Positions 22,482 to 33,451 of a stretch of DNA of 64,000 nucleotides are shown here, piece after piece. The number at the start of each line of letters is the position of its first letter. Positions within the stretch are counted from its first letter, which is position 1. The translations under genes and the position numbers were made by a program. The notes under the pieces are model-generated. The model saw nothing but the letters and a program-made list of their open reading frames with translations, ran no database searches and was not told the DNA's origin. This DNA comes from Liolophura sinensis (taxonomy: Eukaryota; Mollusca; Polyplacophora; Chitonida; Chitonidae), in the NCBI RefSeq assembly GCF_032854445.1, contig NC_088301.1, positions 27,326,402 through 27,390,401 of the forward strand, given 5' to 3'.

Positions 22482-22714
22482 CTGTATTTCTGGCGACTCG
22501 TCCGTTAAGACTTGCCCCGGCGAAGCCTGAAATTTGAGCACCCAGACTATGTCCTATCAGGTGCTGCTGCTGTACGGGGCTCCCATCACCTCCTGCAGCT
22601 GTCTGATGAAATCCCCGATTATCTCACCCACTGCCTCGCGTTGGCTGCCGACTGATCGTAGTACAAGCTGTCTGCTCCCTTCTGCCAGTTGACGGCAATA
22701 ACGTTCAGATCTTC
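22482..22714 (-). CDS. Lipase exon 2 (two one-base frame breaks)
   Basis: Preceded by GACGTCAAAATAG and followed by GTGAGC. Three consecutive segments in three frames together make a continuous lipase core: EDLNVIAVNWQKGADSLYYD ... ANAR, then AVGEIIGDFIRQLQEVMGAP YSS, then HLIGHSLGAQISGFAGASLN. The breaks lie near 22630 (after ANAR) and near 22565 (before HLIG), each explained by one missing base. GHSLG holds the nucleophile. With both bases restored the exon would be 235 bp and would end in phase 1, exactly what exon 3 requires. Confidence 0.85.
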
Positions 22715-23597
22715 CTATTTTGACGTCAGACATTGTTGGTTTATCATAGCAAAATTCAGTTTCAGATACCAGACCCAAATTGTATCAATCAAGATATTTT
22801 TTCTGCTGAAATAGTTAAATACATCACTGATTACAGCGCATGCGCCGCTGTCTACGCTCGCCTTACATCACTGCCATCAATATACAAGCTTGACCTTTGG
22901 AGCCCGTGAGACGCACGTTGGCTTGTTTAGGCTTAGCCTCACCACTTGTGTCCTCGCGCAGAACTATTTAATCAGCATGCATTCATCAATAAAATGGTTT
23001 CAGGTCTTGATTAGAATCATGTTGTAGGCCTACATGATTTAGACAAAGAGAATGCATGTGCATAAAGTATTATTAGAAACAAAGGTTAAGACGGATTGTT
23101 TGTGTTTCCGACATCACTTCCTGCCTCATCACCGTGACCCCAGTGATCTCGGCGTTGTTCAAGATTTTTGTACAAAATTTGGTACTGATGACAGTGATGT
23201 AACAAGAACGTAGAAAGCGACGCAAGCGCTGTAAGGAGTATGAGCTAAGAGGAAATTTAACTGGAAGAGGGCTGTAAATACCCTGAATCTATACATCGAA
23301 AACATATGCGCTATTTCTTTTTCTACAAGGGCTTACAGTGAATCCCCATAAAGGATCAAGAGTTCTACTTCTTATGGTGTTCCATTTGCGCCATGAAGAA
23401 GCACTTACACATAATCAACAAAATTCGACCCACTATAAACTGGACGTCGAGTTTCAAAATTCAACATCCAGTTTTAAATAGGGGCCTGAACATGCTAAAT
23501 CTTGACAAGTGTAGGGGATTGTCAGATACGTCGGTTTTTTGTAACACGAACAGAACATTGTATATTCACATATAAACAGTAATTAAGGGCTACTCAC
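22715..23597 (-). other. Lipase intron 1
   Basis: Donor GTGAGT at 23597, acceptor AAAATAG at 22715. It contains part of a foldback-like element at about 23370-23500. The rest shows nothing recognisable. Confidence 0.7.
23370..23500 (+). mobile_element. Partial FB1 foldback element, copy 2
   Basis: TTATGGTGTTCCATTTGCGC, then CATGAAGAAGCACTTACAC and AACTGGACGTCGAGTTTC align with the left arm of the element at 15089-15525 (GTATGGTGTCCTTTTTGTGC, GAAAAAGCACTTGTATC, CCAGGTCGAGGTCCAG). I could not find the opposite arm. Confidence 0.5.
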
Positions 23598-23863
23598 ATG
23601 CTTCAAGAACTCGTGGGCCATGCTTTTTACCCATCTGGAAGATCCCTGGTCGGTGTATCCATGGATGAGGAATTTCGTATCCTTCTTTCCAGTAAATTTT
23701 GACTGTCTATGCGAGTCGGGATAAGGTGTTGGATTATCTCCCTTGTTTGGAATCGCCGCTGTATACAAGGTGTACTCCACGCGAAGGTCGGAATAATTCT
23801 GTGCTGTCGCCGCACATGTCTTGCGGTCCACCTCTCTATTCTTGAGAGAAAATGCCCACAAGC
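23598..23863 (-). CDS. Lipase exon 1 of those recognised
   Basis: Preceded by AAAATGTCTTGCAG and followed by GTGAGT; 2 + 264 bases, ending in phase 0. It encodes WAFSLKNREVDRKTCAATAQ, then VEYTLYTAAIPNKGDN, then KDTKFLIHGYTDQGSSRW and MAHEFLKH. FLIHGYTDQG is the oxyanion-hole loop of the family (HG followed by an aromatic). The exon enters in phase 1, so at least one upstream exon with the start and signal peptide must exist. Confidence 0.85.
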
Positions 23864-24242
23864 CTGCAAGACATTTTATTTAAGTAGCGAAACGAGACAG
23901 CCTGTAACTCTCTTAGCCAGTGAGGGCAAAATAGGCTTTAAAAAACTTTATGTACCTTAACTTTCTTTTAGGTACACAAAACACCTTGGCCACGAAGGCC
24001 CACAGTAAGATTAAAGGAATAGGTAGTAAAATGAAGTTGCCATCATCAGATTGCAATGTTCCCGTATAGTGCCATTTAAAAATTTGCAATATTTTATCGC
24101 AGTTTACAACGATTCATAGGTTTAACTTTCAAAATGTATTATTATAACAAGTCACGATGTACATGCAAAAGAAAAATATACGTAAATAAAAACAAATTAG
24201 GTAGATTTAATAAACTCAGTCCTTTAAAAACTTCAAAGAACA

Positions 24243-24545
24243 TAACAAAACGTTTTCTCAGCGGTATAAATATTTCCTCGGCGGTATAAATTTTATCTCT
24301 GCCGTGTAAATATTTTCTCCACAGCAGAAACGTTTTCTCCATCTTGGAAAGGTTTTCTCTGGGACGTAAACATGTCTTTTGCTGTGTAAATGGTTTCTCT
24401 TCAGTTAAAGCGTCTTCACCGTAGTATACACGTACATACGCTTCTAAGCGATGTAAACGTTTTCTGCACGATATAATCCTTTTCTCGGCAGTATAAACGT
24501 TTTATCTGCAATATAAATACTTTCTCCACAGTGTAATAGCCCTAA
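24243..24545. repeat. ~21-bp minisatellite
   Basis: Around fourteen variable copies of a unit like GTATAAACGTTTTCTCNGCA, with words such as CGTTTTCTC, TATTTTCTCC and GTGTAAATA recurring every 20-22 bases. Confidence 0.85.
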
Positions 24546-24969
24546 TCGGCAAATTTGTAAATAATTGCCATACAATACATAAAAGAAATACTATCAGTTC
24601 GAGATGAGTTGACCATGGGAAGTGTGAACTCTGAGCAGTAGGATAAGGATTTCAAGCGGAGACATCGTGGTTATAGTCACAAACTCGCAATAACGATTTC
24701 TCAGACTCACCGCCTCGCTAAATGATAAGAGCACTAGCTCCACATACATTATTCATTATTTGGAATATATATTCCAACAAAACTTTTATTAAACATTTAT
24801 AATGAATCTGTTTTTCCGGGTAGGTTTATATAACCCAGCTGTGTCAAAGTTTGTTGCATTATTAGCAAAAAATTCGTGCATACAAATTACCAGTAAAATA
24901 CCATTTTTTCCCTGCAGTTTAGGTTTAGATACAACGGGTATAATGAACGGTTTAATGCTAATTAAGATA

Positions 24970-25072
24970 AGATATTATTTGATTGCGGTGTTACGCCGTA
25001 TATAATCACGAATATTTCATTCGGGTTATCGTGCAGCATTGGCACGTTAACCACTAGGTCACGCAGTGCTAA
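24970..25072 (-). repeat. Degenerate SINE-A fragment
   Basis: TTATTTGATTGCGGTGTTAC, GCCGTATATAATCACGAATA and TTTCATTCGGG, then a head remnant CACGTTAACCACTAGGTCAC. A large internal deletion has removed the GC-rich module. Confidence 0.6.
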
Positions 25073-25267
25073 TAAACCTGTTAGGTTTTTTTTTTTGAAT
25101 TAGCGTACACCGTTTAAATATATGAAACCATTTATATTTTTCATATGAAATATCTTTTACTTTTCTCTAACTTAAATGGTGCTCACTCGATAATGTTTCA
25201 CATATATCACGCCGGACAGATTTATGGACGGTGAAAGCCGCCGGGTTTCCATAGGGGACGGCCGCAC

Positions 25268-25352
25268 CTCTCCAGATATAGCTACGCAAGGAACCCAGGA
25301 CAAAAACCCCGGTGGACAACAGCCCCGTCGTCTTAATTAGCCGACACAACAT
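25268..25352 (-). CDS. Possible signal-peptide exon of the lipase gene
   Basis: ATG plus 27 codons and one base, ending at a weak donor (AGAG then GTGCGG). It encodes MLCRLIKTTGLLSTGVFVLG and SLRSYIWR, a plausible signal peptide, and its phase matches the start of the exon at 23863. The open frame continues past this donor, there is no independent support, and the donor is weak, so this is a suggestion only. Confidence 0.25.
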
Positions 25353-26633
25353 GTCCGACAGTCTAACAAACACGATGTTAAATGTTTGTTGACAGGAATT
25401 CATCTAGTGTGGCTTGCCTCTCATAAGCATTGTACACGTATACGTTTTCAAAACAATATCGCCTCCGATGCCTCTAGTGTTATTATCGAATGCTTGACTT
25501 CGAGCAAATATAAATTTATTCTACCACCATACTCAACTTGTTTGGCTGAAATATTTCAACATGTCATGCATGTTATATTAATATGAGCTTACTACTATTC
25601 ACAGTATCACCTCGAGGCTGCCGGAAGGTATGTATTTTGAGTCGATTTACAGGCATCTTCTGCAATTTTATGAGTTCACTATAACAGATGTATATAAAAA
25701 TTTTGATTATTTAGGAATTTAAACCAAATCATATTGGAGCTCACAACAAAAATGATATTTTTGAATACTCTTAAAAGAATAAAAATAATTTTATTTTCTA
25801 GGTTACTGTATGTTTTTTGCTGTATCATATGCCCTTCATAGATGTATATGATAAATAAAACGAACTGCAAGGGGATTTTACCGTTAAACGATAGGAACAA
25901 TTCTCTCTCTCTCTCTCTCACACACACACATATATGTATACACATTATGTATATAAGATATGTTCTCTGGGGAAAAAGTTCAACACAAGTTGCAATACAG
26001 CAAGTGTTTACCACCCTCGTAGACGTCATTAGGTTTCAGGTAAGCCTGGAATAGAGGTCGAGCATTCCGTACACCGATGAGAGATACTTGGCTCTTTCCG
26101 ATGACGCCAAAAACAGCTAGAATACATGGAGACAGAACGAGTAAGAAAGGGTTCTGTTGATTGCCAACATGTGATGAAATCTGAAACGTCACTCCAGGGA
26201 GAATGTTTCAAGTTTCCTCAAACAAGCAAAGAACTTATGTCATTTACCATATACACGTAATACCGAGCGAAGGGCTTATGTCCGGCGGGGGTTTTGTCCG
26301 CAGGGCTTTTCTCCACCGGAGCTTCTGTCCGTCTCACCTATGAAACGAGCACTGAACAACTCCTTGCTTAAAGGATAGCTCGGTCACCTAGGGCGTTTAT
26401 ACATTCATACCCACGATGATTTCTACGCAGTTTACAACAACCTAAGTCACCAAGCGTGAACAAAAATGTGACTTTGGTCAACTGCTACAAATGGAATGGA
26501 AAAGAGATTGATAAATGATGTATTCGACAGATGTCCATGGGAATTCTGTACCTTGTGAACGGAGATTGTGGATGCAAGATACTGGCGGTTCTTGGGACAA
26601 TGAAGTCTCAGTATTTTATGTAATATGGAAGAA
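25353..26633. other. Intergenic stretch
   Basis: Includes a (CT)n(CA)n run at about 25903-25930. Short open frames near 25.7-26.2 kb on both strands have no recognisable domain. A CAG-GTAAGC donor-like site at 26040 on the plus strand is not matched by a convincing exon. Confidence 0.4.
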
Positions 26634-26873
26634 ATTATTTATTTATTTGATTGGTGTTTTACGCCGTACTCAAGAATATTTCACTTATACGACGGCGGCC
26701 AGCATTATGGTGGGTGGAAACCGGGCAGAGCCCGGGGGAAACCCACGACCATCCGCAGATTGCTGACGGACATTTCCCACGTACGGCCGGAGAGGATGAG
26801 CATGAGCTGGACTTGAACTCACAGCGATCGCATTGGTGGAAGACTCCTGGGTCATTACTCTGTGCTGGCGCGT
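26634..26873 (-). repeat. SINE-A, near full length
   Basis: Minus-strand copy with the complete 3' module, box B GTTCAAGTCC and the first part of the head. The last ~15 bases of the head, containing box A, are missing. Several short open frames in it are artefacts. Confidence 0.9.
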
Positions 26874-27720
26874 GGAAGCAATTAAGTGGTAGAATGAAAC
26901 AATAAAACTCCATTTGTTGTACGAACCAACACTGGTTACTGCAATCGAATGAGTGGTTGAAAATAGCCCATGTGACTTGAAACAAGGTCCTGATTGCTGT
27001 AGCCCTATTTTCCGTTTGTCACGAGAATAATACTGTTGGCTTATTTAAAGCCAAAGAAAACATTAACGGGAAGTATACCGTTAGTGACGTAAAAGACAAT
27101 TAAACAATGTCCAGAAAAAAAAATAAGAAGTATATCCGGCTAGACTCTTTTTCGCACATACAGTTTGACGGAAACCAGGCCATTTGTATACCCACATTAG
27201 TCCCGAGTCTATCGCAAACTTATCAGTATTTAATTATTTATTTCATTTACTGATTTATTAATTTATTAATTTCCTTGTTGTTTAGGTGAACGTCCAGAAT
27301 TTTAATTTCTGTATCAATGTGACGGCTGAGTGTTTTATCCGTGTGCACGGGGTAAGTTACTCACCGACCTATACAGCAAGAGTCATGCCCGAGACGAGGG
27401 ATATATTTCTTCTACTGCCTTTCCGAAGCATTTTACTGAAATTAGAAATTCCCAATATCCGCACTGACGGAATGCTGGTAGCCAATTCTCGTTTCCTTCA
27501 ACTCCAAAAAGACACGCATAACGTTAAAAATGAACAAAAATTTATTTTAACCATGCAGATGCGTCACTAGCCCACCAATAATACATGTCCTGAATGAAAA
27601 TACCATATCCCATACAGAACCATGTATTTATCTGATTGCCTCTTAACACCAAACCCAAGCGTTTTTCACTTCAGTACGGAATTAAAACATTTCACCCCAA
27701 AAAATTAAAGTTCATACAGC
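26874..27720. other. Intergenic stretch
   Basis: AT-rich; one short plus-strand frame at 27286-27570 has no recognised domain. Nothing further seen. Confidence 0.4.
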
Positions 27721-27797
27721 TAATGAATTATTCCAGCAATGTCGGTTTAGAATTAAACATATATATATATATATATAGCAATGTCGGTTTAGAATTA

Positions 27798-27890
<93 letters not shown>
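27721..27890. repeat. Compound (AT)n microsatellite with duplicated flank
   Basis: The 29-base unit GCAATGTCGGTTTAGAATTA plus AACATATAT occurs twice, each followed by an AT run (short at 27757-27776, about 88 bases at 27801-27888). Slippage duplicated the flank together with the repeat. Confidence 0.93.
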
Positions 27891-27895
<5 letters not shown>

Positions 27896-28044
27896 ACCCC
27901 TCACTCCTCCAACGATAAATGTACCGTTAACACAAATGAAGACTGACAGCGGTCCGCCCTACTGGTTGACGAGACTATATATAGAACACCACAGTGGAAC
28001 AAACTTTCGCCAGTACCCGAAATAAACTTAAAGCCGCTACCGAT

Positions 28045-28135
28045 CAAAGCTGCGATCGATGGATTCGAACACATGCACTCATCGGACAAGAGACTGGTAT
28101 TGCGGTATAGCGGCTAGCCAGTGCTTTCACCAAGT
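28045..28135 (-). repeat. tRNA-like sequence, probably a SINE head
   Basis: On the minus strand GGTGAAAGCACTGGCTAGCC then GCTATACCGC and, further on, GTGTTCGAATCC (box B). It resembles a decayed long-variable-arm tRNA. I do not see paired acceptor arms, so a working tRNA is unlikely. Confidence 0.4.
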
Positions 28136-29590
28136 AGCGAACGGTTCTAGTGTAGATAAAGCCGTCGTGTGATTCGACACAGTATAAACGATCAACATAT
28201 GACTCTCAACATCCGCTAGTGAGGTTACATTCTAAAGACTAATCCGTTAAAGGAGAACAAAACATAAAAACAATGTCAAAATCAGATGAAACAGCGTGAG
28301 AACTTATGGTCTTTATATGGCAAATATCGTCTTTTTTTCAGGAAAAAATGGTATTTAAAAGTATTTCTTATGGTGGGTATGTAGGCCTACCTCTTGGTAT
28401 ATATCGTCTTTGCAAAATAATATTCTACATATCTAATATTTTTATTTGAATTTAACCTTGTTGTTTATATGCAAACGCATCCATTTAATCTGAAGTGATA
28501 AAATTATGAATATATTAAAAACATAAATATGATTTGATATACATTTGTTAGCTGAAAAGGTCATATTCTAGTGCAAATGTATTTATTAAACATGTATTAC
28601 ATCCTCAAATATAACCTTATTACGCAAAGACAAATATACGTGGTCTCAAATACCCACCATACAAAAATTCTTTTCAACTGGCTTTTTCTCTTCAAAGAAA
28701 AATCAAAAAAAGATATTGAAGACCACATTTACAACTAACTGTTTGCTCTCTTTCATCTGAGCTTTGTATGTTTTTTTTTGTTTTGTTTTTTTGTTGTTTT
28801 CTCCACCTTTAAATGTAACATAATATTATGTTTTCAGAGCGATGTTAAAATAAAGATTATGTCACGGCAATGCCATAAAATGTTCTGGACAACACGATAC
28901 CCCTTTACTCCAATTTAAGTGTTCTTAGATATAATAACTAGAACTGCTTGCAGTTTGACGGCTTTCAAGAAGACTTCCCAAATGATTTTCATCTTTTGCA
29001 TTAGTGCACATCCGTATATTGTTGTTACAGTTGGTCATGAACAAAGCGATGCTGACGTATTACGATGCGCAGCCCGAATTGGGAAATCACAAACAGTTAA
29101 CTAGGCAGGTAAAGCTCACATAATTTTCCCGTTGCCCTTTAAAACTAAATTAAATGAATGAGCTTAAATTTGTAAAATTTTGGGATATGTTATTTAAACG
29201 CTTATAGCGAGGAAATTATTAATGGTGCCTTAAATGGCTCAACGCTTTTCAAAGAGCACATTACAAATTTCTATTTCTCAAAGGTTTCGATTTACAGGTC
29301 CTAAAATCTTATCTCTCTCAGATCCGGAATCACCGACACAAAATACACTAGAATACAGGATAGTTATAAAAAAAAATTCAAAACTTTTTCAATGCGTCAA
29401 ATATTCGACCAATTGCGAGGTCCTGAATTTTGAAAAAGCCTAATTTGCCTAAACTCGTGCGCATGTACATAAAGAAACTATAACCCTACGCCACTGCTAA
29501 TGTCTTACAATACTTCTCCGTTCGATAATGTTACAAGTACAACACCATGCTGTTCAATGGTTGTTACAAACATCACATAAATTCTAGCTC
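28136..29590. other. Intergenic stretch
   Basis: AT-rich with T-runs near 28770-28800. No coding frame or repeat family is recognised. Confidence 0.5.
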
Positions 29591-30115
29591 ATTCACTTGA
29601 TTGTTGTTAACACATACTGAAAAAGGTCAGTTTTATGCGCCGAGGAATCGAGGTAAACCACCAACTTTTGGCAAGACACTTTCAAACATTCCAACGTGGG
29701 ACATACAGATGTGTGCACCATATTGGCGGGAGACAAGAGGTCTTCAACACTAATAGGCTGTTCATATACGATCTGTCAAACAAGAGATCCTGATTCCTTA
29801 GTACGACCTATATAAAAGACTACAGCGCATGTATGTAAAATACATCCAGAGGAGCGACGGGAGTGTGATAGTTGGTAAATGGTTACAAGTAACCGGTGAA
29901 ATTTGAGGAAACCGAGACACTGACAAACATTCCAACGTGGGACATACAGATGTGTGCACCATATTGGCGGGAGACAAGAGGTCTTCAACACTAATAGGCT
30001 GTTCATATACGATCTGTCAAACAAGAGATTCCGATTACTTAATGACGAGACGAGAGTGTGATAGTTGGTAAATGGTTACGAGTAACCGATGAAATTTGAC
30101 GAAACCGGGTATCAG
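29591..30115 (-). repeat. SINE-B with internal ~241-bp tandem duplication
   Basis: The minus-strand 3' part of SINE-B (TTGATTGTTGTTAACACAT, GGTCAGTTTTATGCGCCG, CCACCAACTTTTGGCAAG) runs into a block that occurs twice, from about 29687 and from about 29928. Shared words are CATTCCAACGTGGGACATAC, AGATGTGTGCACCATATTGG, GACAAGAGGTCTTCAACACT and GTGATAGTTGGTAAATGGTT. The second copy lacks roughly 55 bases around the TATAAAAGACTACAGCGC segment. Confidence 0.8.
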
Positions 30116-30418
30116 AAGGCTTGGTATAGATATTCCGATGGGTACAAATTATGGACCCTTTTTGGTCGGTAGATACAGAAATTATTCAACAGTAGCCATT
30201 ACTATGCCCTATTTTTCTCATTCACTGAACGGTATATTCTTGATGATCTGTCAGCTTTAACAATCCATACATACATGTGCTAGAGGTTTTGAAAGATAAC
30301 CTTCGCTGGATTTAAACAGGAAATTACAAACTCTCCAGATTATCTGGTCATGGTAAATTAATTTGCTTGGACAGCAATTTACCGATGTTACCGATCTCTA
30401 GCTACATTGTTAGAGGGT

Positions 30419-30438
30419 GAAGGGGGGGGGGGGGGGTA
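30419..30438. repeat. Poly-G run
   Basis: About 16 consecutive G bases on the plus strand. Such runs are prone to length error. Confidence 0.9.
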
Positions 30439-30639
30439 ATTAGCATTTACATAAAAAGTTAGAATAAAACCCAAACTGAGCTAAACTGAAAAGAAGCCAT
30501 GTTTAATGGGCTAGAGGTGGGCAGATCACTATCACACTGTCGTTAATGCATTGGTTTCCTTCTTATCATTATCAGGTTTTTATTATATTTTAGACATACT
30601 TCCTTAGATATTTGGTGGCTTGCCTGCAGCACCGTTATC

Positions 30640-30905
30640 GGAACTGGCCTTGCGATTATTAAGCCGGAATGTTCAATTTGGTTGAAGGCTGGTATACGAA
30701 CCTCTGTCTCAAATCTTGTCTCAGTTATGATTGGCCTAGCCATTATTGAGCCAGAATGCTCAGTTTGGTTGACGGCTGGTATACGAACCTCTGTCTCAAA
30801 TCTTGTCTCAGTTATGATTGGCCTAGCCATTACTGGGCCAGAATGCTCAGTTTGGTTGACGGCTGGTATACGAACGTCTCTCGAATCTTGTCTCAGTTAG
30901 GATTT
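30640..30905. repeat. 87-bp tandem repeat, three copies
   Basis: The unit carries GGCTGGTATACGAACCTCTG, then TCTCAAATCTTGTCTCAGTT and ATGATTGGCCTAGCCATTA. The second and third copies are 87 bases apart and nearly identical; the first is partial. Since 87 is 29 codons, open frames with a 29-residue repeat appear on both strands, but nothing suggests that they are expressed. Confidence 0.92.
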
Positions 30906-31016
30906 TATTCTAACTTTTCACGCCAATACTTTAAAAATAGCAACTTCATCAGCCTCTGGTACTATGGCGTAGGTATAATTAGGTAAGAAAAGTGCAATAA
31001 TATTACGTGTAATTAA

Positions 31017-31106
31017 TTATTTATTCAATTTATTTGATTGGTATTTCACGCCGTAATCAAGAATATTTCAACTATACGACAGCGGCCAGCACTGGAAGAA
31101 ACCGCA
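31017..31106 (-). repeat. SINE-A, 3' fragment
   Basis: ATTTATTCAATTTATTTGAT, TGGTATTTCACGCCGTAATC and ACGACAGCGGCCAGCACTGG, then the match stops. Truncated. Confidence 0.85.
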
Positions 31107-31324
31107 ATTTATTACACGTCTACAGTAATTCTCAAACGATATGTTCTTATCACATTTAATGAACGATCACAATTACAGTGTAACGCCCCCCAAAGATGAG
31201 AGAAATCCTTTAGACTAATGATACATTTCTCCGTAACATCACACATATAAATAAACATTGCCCTTTTAACAACACAGCCTGAAAATAAGAAAAATAACTG
31301 GCTCCATTCAACCGTTGTTCTCCA

Positions 31325-33451
31325 TGTGCGTTTTCATGTGATTTTGAAGATTGTGTTTCCATTTAAAACGATCCCCACAGATGTCACATTTAAACTTCCT
31401 GTCCTCTCAGTGGGTGCGTAGATTGCTCTGCATGTTGTGTTTCCTCTTGAACTTTTTCCCACACACTGGACATTCAAATGGCAAATCATTCGAGTGAACT
31501 ATCATATGATCCCTCAAACATGCCTGGCTCACTGCCTTTTTGCCACAAATATCACACTGAAATGAATGTGGCTTGTGATGAAATTTGATGTGATTAAGTA
31601 AATTTGCCTTTGAACCAAACTTTCTTCCACATGTTTCGCACTCAAACTTTTTCTCACCATCGCAGAATATCGCAGAATCCTTTCCAAAGCAAAAGTACTG
31701 CCACATGTCACGAATATAGGCTTTGATTGTGTGTGATTCTTTTATGTCAGATTTGACACGATCAACATTGAGAAAACATTTGTCACAGTGAGGACATTTT
31801 TGGTCCTTCTTGCCTGTGTGTATCAGCTTATGCTTAATTATAGTCTTTCCATCCTGGGTGCCTTTACCACAAATGTCACAGGTATAAGGGAATCCCCGAA
31901 TATGAAAGTCAACATGTTTGAAGTAATTCGCCCAGGTGCTGTTTTATAGCCTTTTGGGTGTGAAATCGTTTCCCACATGTTTCACATCCATAGCCTGCAT
32001 TATGGACACGAGCAGCGTGTCTGCTTCTACTATGATGGTCAGGAAATGAAATGCCACAAATCCTGCAAATTAACTTAAAGCCTTTGAGTTCATGGTTAAT
32101 AAAATGGGTTTGGCTATCAACTGTGGTATTGCACATCTCACATTTAAATGGTTTCTCCACAGTTGTGCCATGGCTCTTTGACATATGCTTCAGCAAACTG
32201 TCTAAATCCCTGAATGCCCAACTGCACATGTCACACCTAACACGGAACACTGGCTCACCAGTATCCTTACTGCAGTTTGGGGGTCGACTTTTCAGCTCTT
32301 TGTACTCCTCTGAGGTCAGGGTAGAGAGATACTTTGATCCTTTCATTATATGTGCACTATTCTCGTCCCAAAAAATTTTTTCGCATCGTTTCTATTGCCG
32401 ATTCATCAGCTTACCCTCATCAACGGTGTAATTTTGTTCAAGAACTAAATTTACTTCTGAGTTACTTTGAAAAGGCACTGAGCTTCTTGAATTTTGAAAA
32501 AGTAGTGTATCGAAACCTGTCTTTCTTTGGACCGTCATCTTGGAATAGGTTGCTTTGTGTCGCGTTCTAGATCTGCAGGAGTCATGATCATCATCATTAG
32601 ATCCATCGCCGGGAAGATATTCTTCTGAATCCGATCTGTCTTTATCAGCTTCCTCTTTACCAGACATTGCTTCCTCTTCATCAGACATTTCCTTCAGGGA
32701 CTGTGGCCAAGAACGTCACCTCAGATGCTCACGTCCACTGGCTCTTCTGTCAATCTGCTCGTCTGTTACTGGCTCTTCGCTTTCGGACTGAGATGTCCAC
32801 ATGTTCATTGGTTCAGGTCTCAATTCGCTGTTTCTAGGATCCGGTGTCGACAGTTGCTCTAGATAAGAAGATTTAGCTTCACTGTCAACCAATTGCGAAT
32901 TTTTCCGATTTTCATCACCAAACATTTTCACATCTGCATTATCACATTTAACACCTGCCTTCATCGCAGTGGCGTCCTTACAATGTTATTTAACCATATC
33001 TGATGACAATCTCTCCACTTTCACAGCAGCATTCAAAGTTTCCTTTAAATTCCTTTCTGTGAGTAAATCCTCTTTGGGGTAACCTTAGGTGTAACTCCCT
33101 AGCATCAGTTGTCTTTCACAACTCTCAAATTCGTCAAATGCCATTTCCTGCTTAATTTGGATCACTGGATCATTTTGAGGCGGAGCCTCTGTAGATCTTA
33201 AACCATCAACTTCCTGATACTTTCGTTTTACATTCATCTCTCTCATCTCTTCTGGTTCTACCACTGATCCGGCAGTAGAGGGTAAAGTTGTTCCATTTTC
33301 ATGCTCTGTTTGTTCTTCTTTCACACATGGAGGCGTTGTTCCTCTGAAAAAATTTTTTAATTTCGCTAGAGAAGTATTCACTGAAGTCTCTGATGCTTGG
33401 TTGTAATCAGCCTGCATTACGTCAAAATCACAGACAAGGTTCTCCATTTTG
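31325..33451 (-). pseudogene. C2H2 zinc-finger pseudogene (3' part of split duplicate)
   Basis: A decayed tandem copy of the intact gene at 39568-41979. Reading leftward it begins KMENLVCDFDVMQADYNQ (intact: KMEIPVCDFDVMRAEYSQ) and ends HMKTHMENNG. In one frame it carries four premature stops: TAA after MLGSYT near 33083, TAA after SDMVK, TGA after REHLR near 32713, TAG after LMNRQ near 32389. A deletion of about 62 bp near 31935 then removes finger 5 and shifts frame. The finger-8 region (31665-31730) is unrecognisable. A further TGA interrupts the linker before the last finger near 31405. Psi-KxE motifs (VKEE, IKQE, VKVE) and the KGSKYLSTLTSEEYKELKSR block survive, so decay is moderate. Confidence 0.93.

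Larger units (their letters stand above)
19545..23863 (-). pseudogene. Pancreatic-lipase-family gene with broken reading frame
   Basis: Five exons on the minus strand make a secreted-type neutral lipase of the pancreatic/lipoprotein lipase superfamily, which hydrolyses acyl esters of glycerides or phospholipids. Order: 23598-23863, 22482-22714, 21438-21516, 20788-20890, 19545-19785. The nucleophile Ser (GHSLG), the triad Asp (GLDPAGPC) and the triad His (FSHRR) are all encoded, and all four introns have GT and AG ends with compatible phases. Exon 2 needs two one-base insertions, and exon 3 lacks roughly twelve codons and changes frame. No C-terminal PLAT domain follows, as in many invertebrate lipases. 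Either the gene is a recent pseudogene or the assembly has local errors. The signal-peptide exon is uncertain. Confidence 0.8.

Noticed and set aside
25980-26211. Minus- and plus-strand short frames near a GTAAGC donor
   Set aside because: Only one good splice signal, no domain, and frames on both strands are equally open.
28045-28135. Possible functional tRNA gene
   Set aside because: Box B is good, but no paired acceptor stem or credible anticodon arm; SINE head preferred.
30682-30986. Frames with a 29-residue repeat
   Set aside because: Produced by the 87-bp tandem repeat on both strands; no coding evidence.
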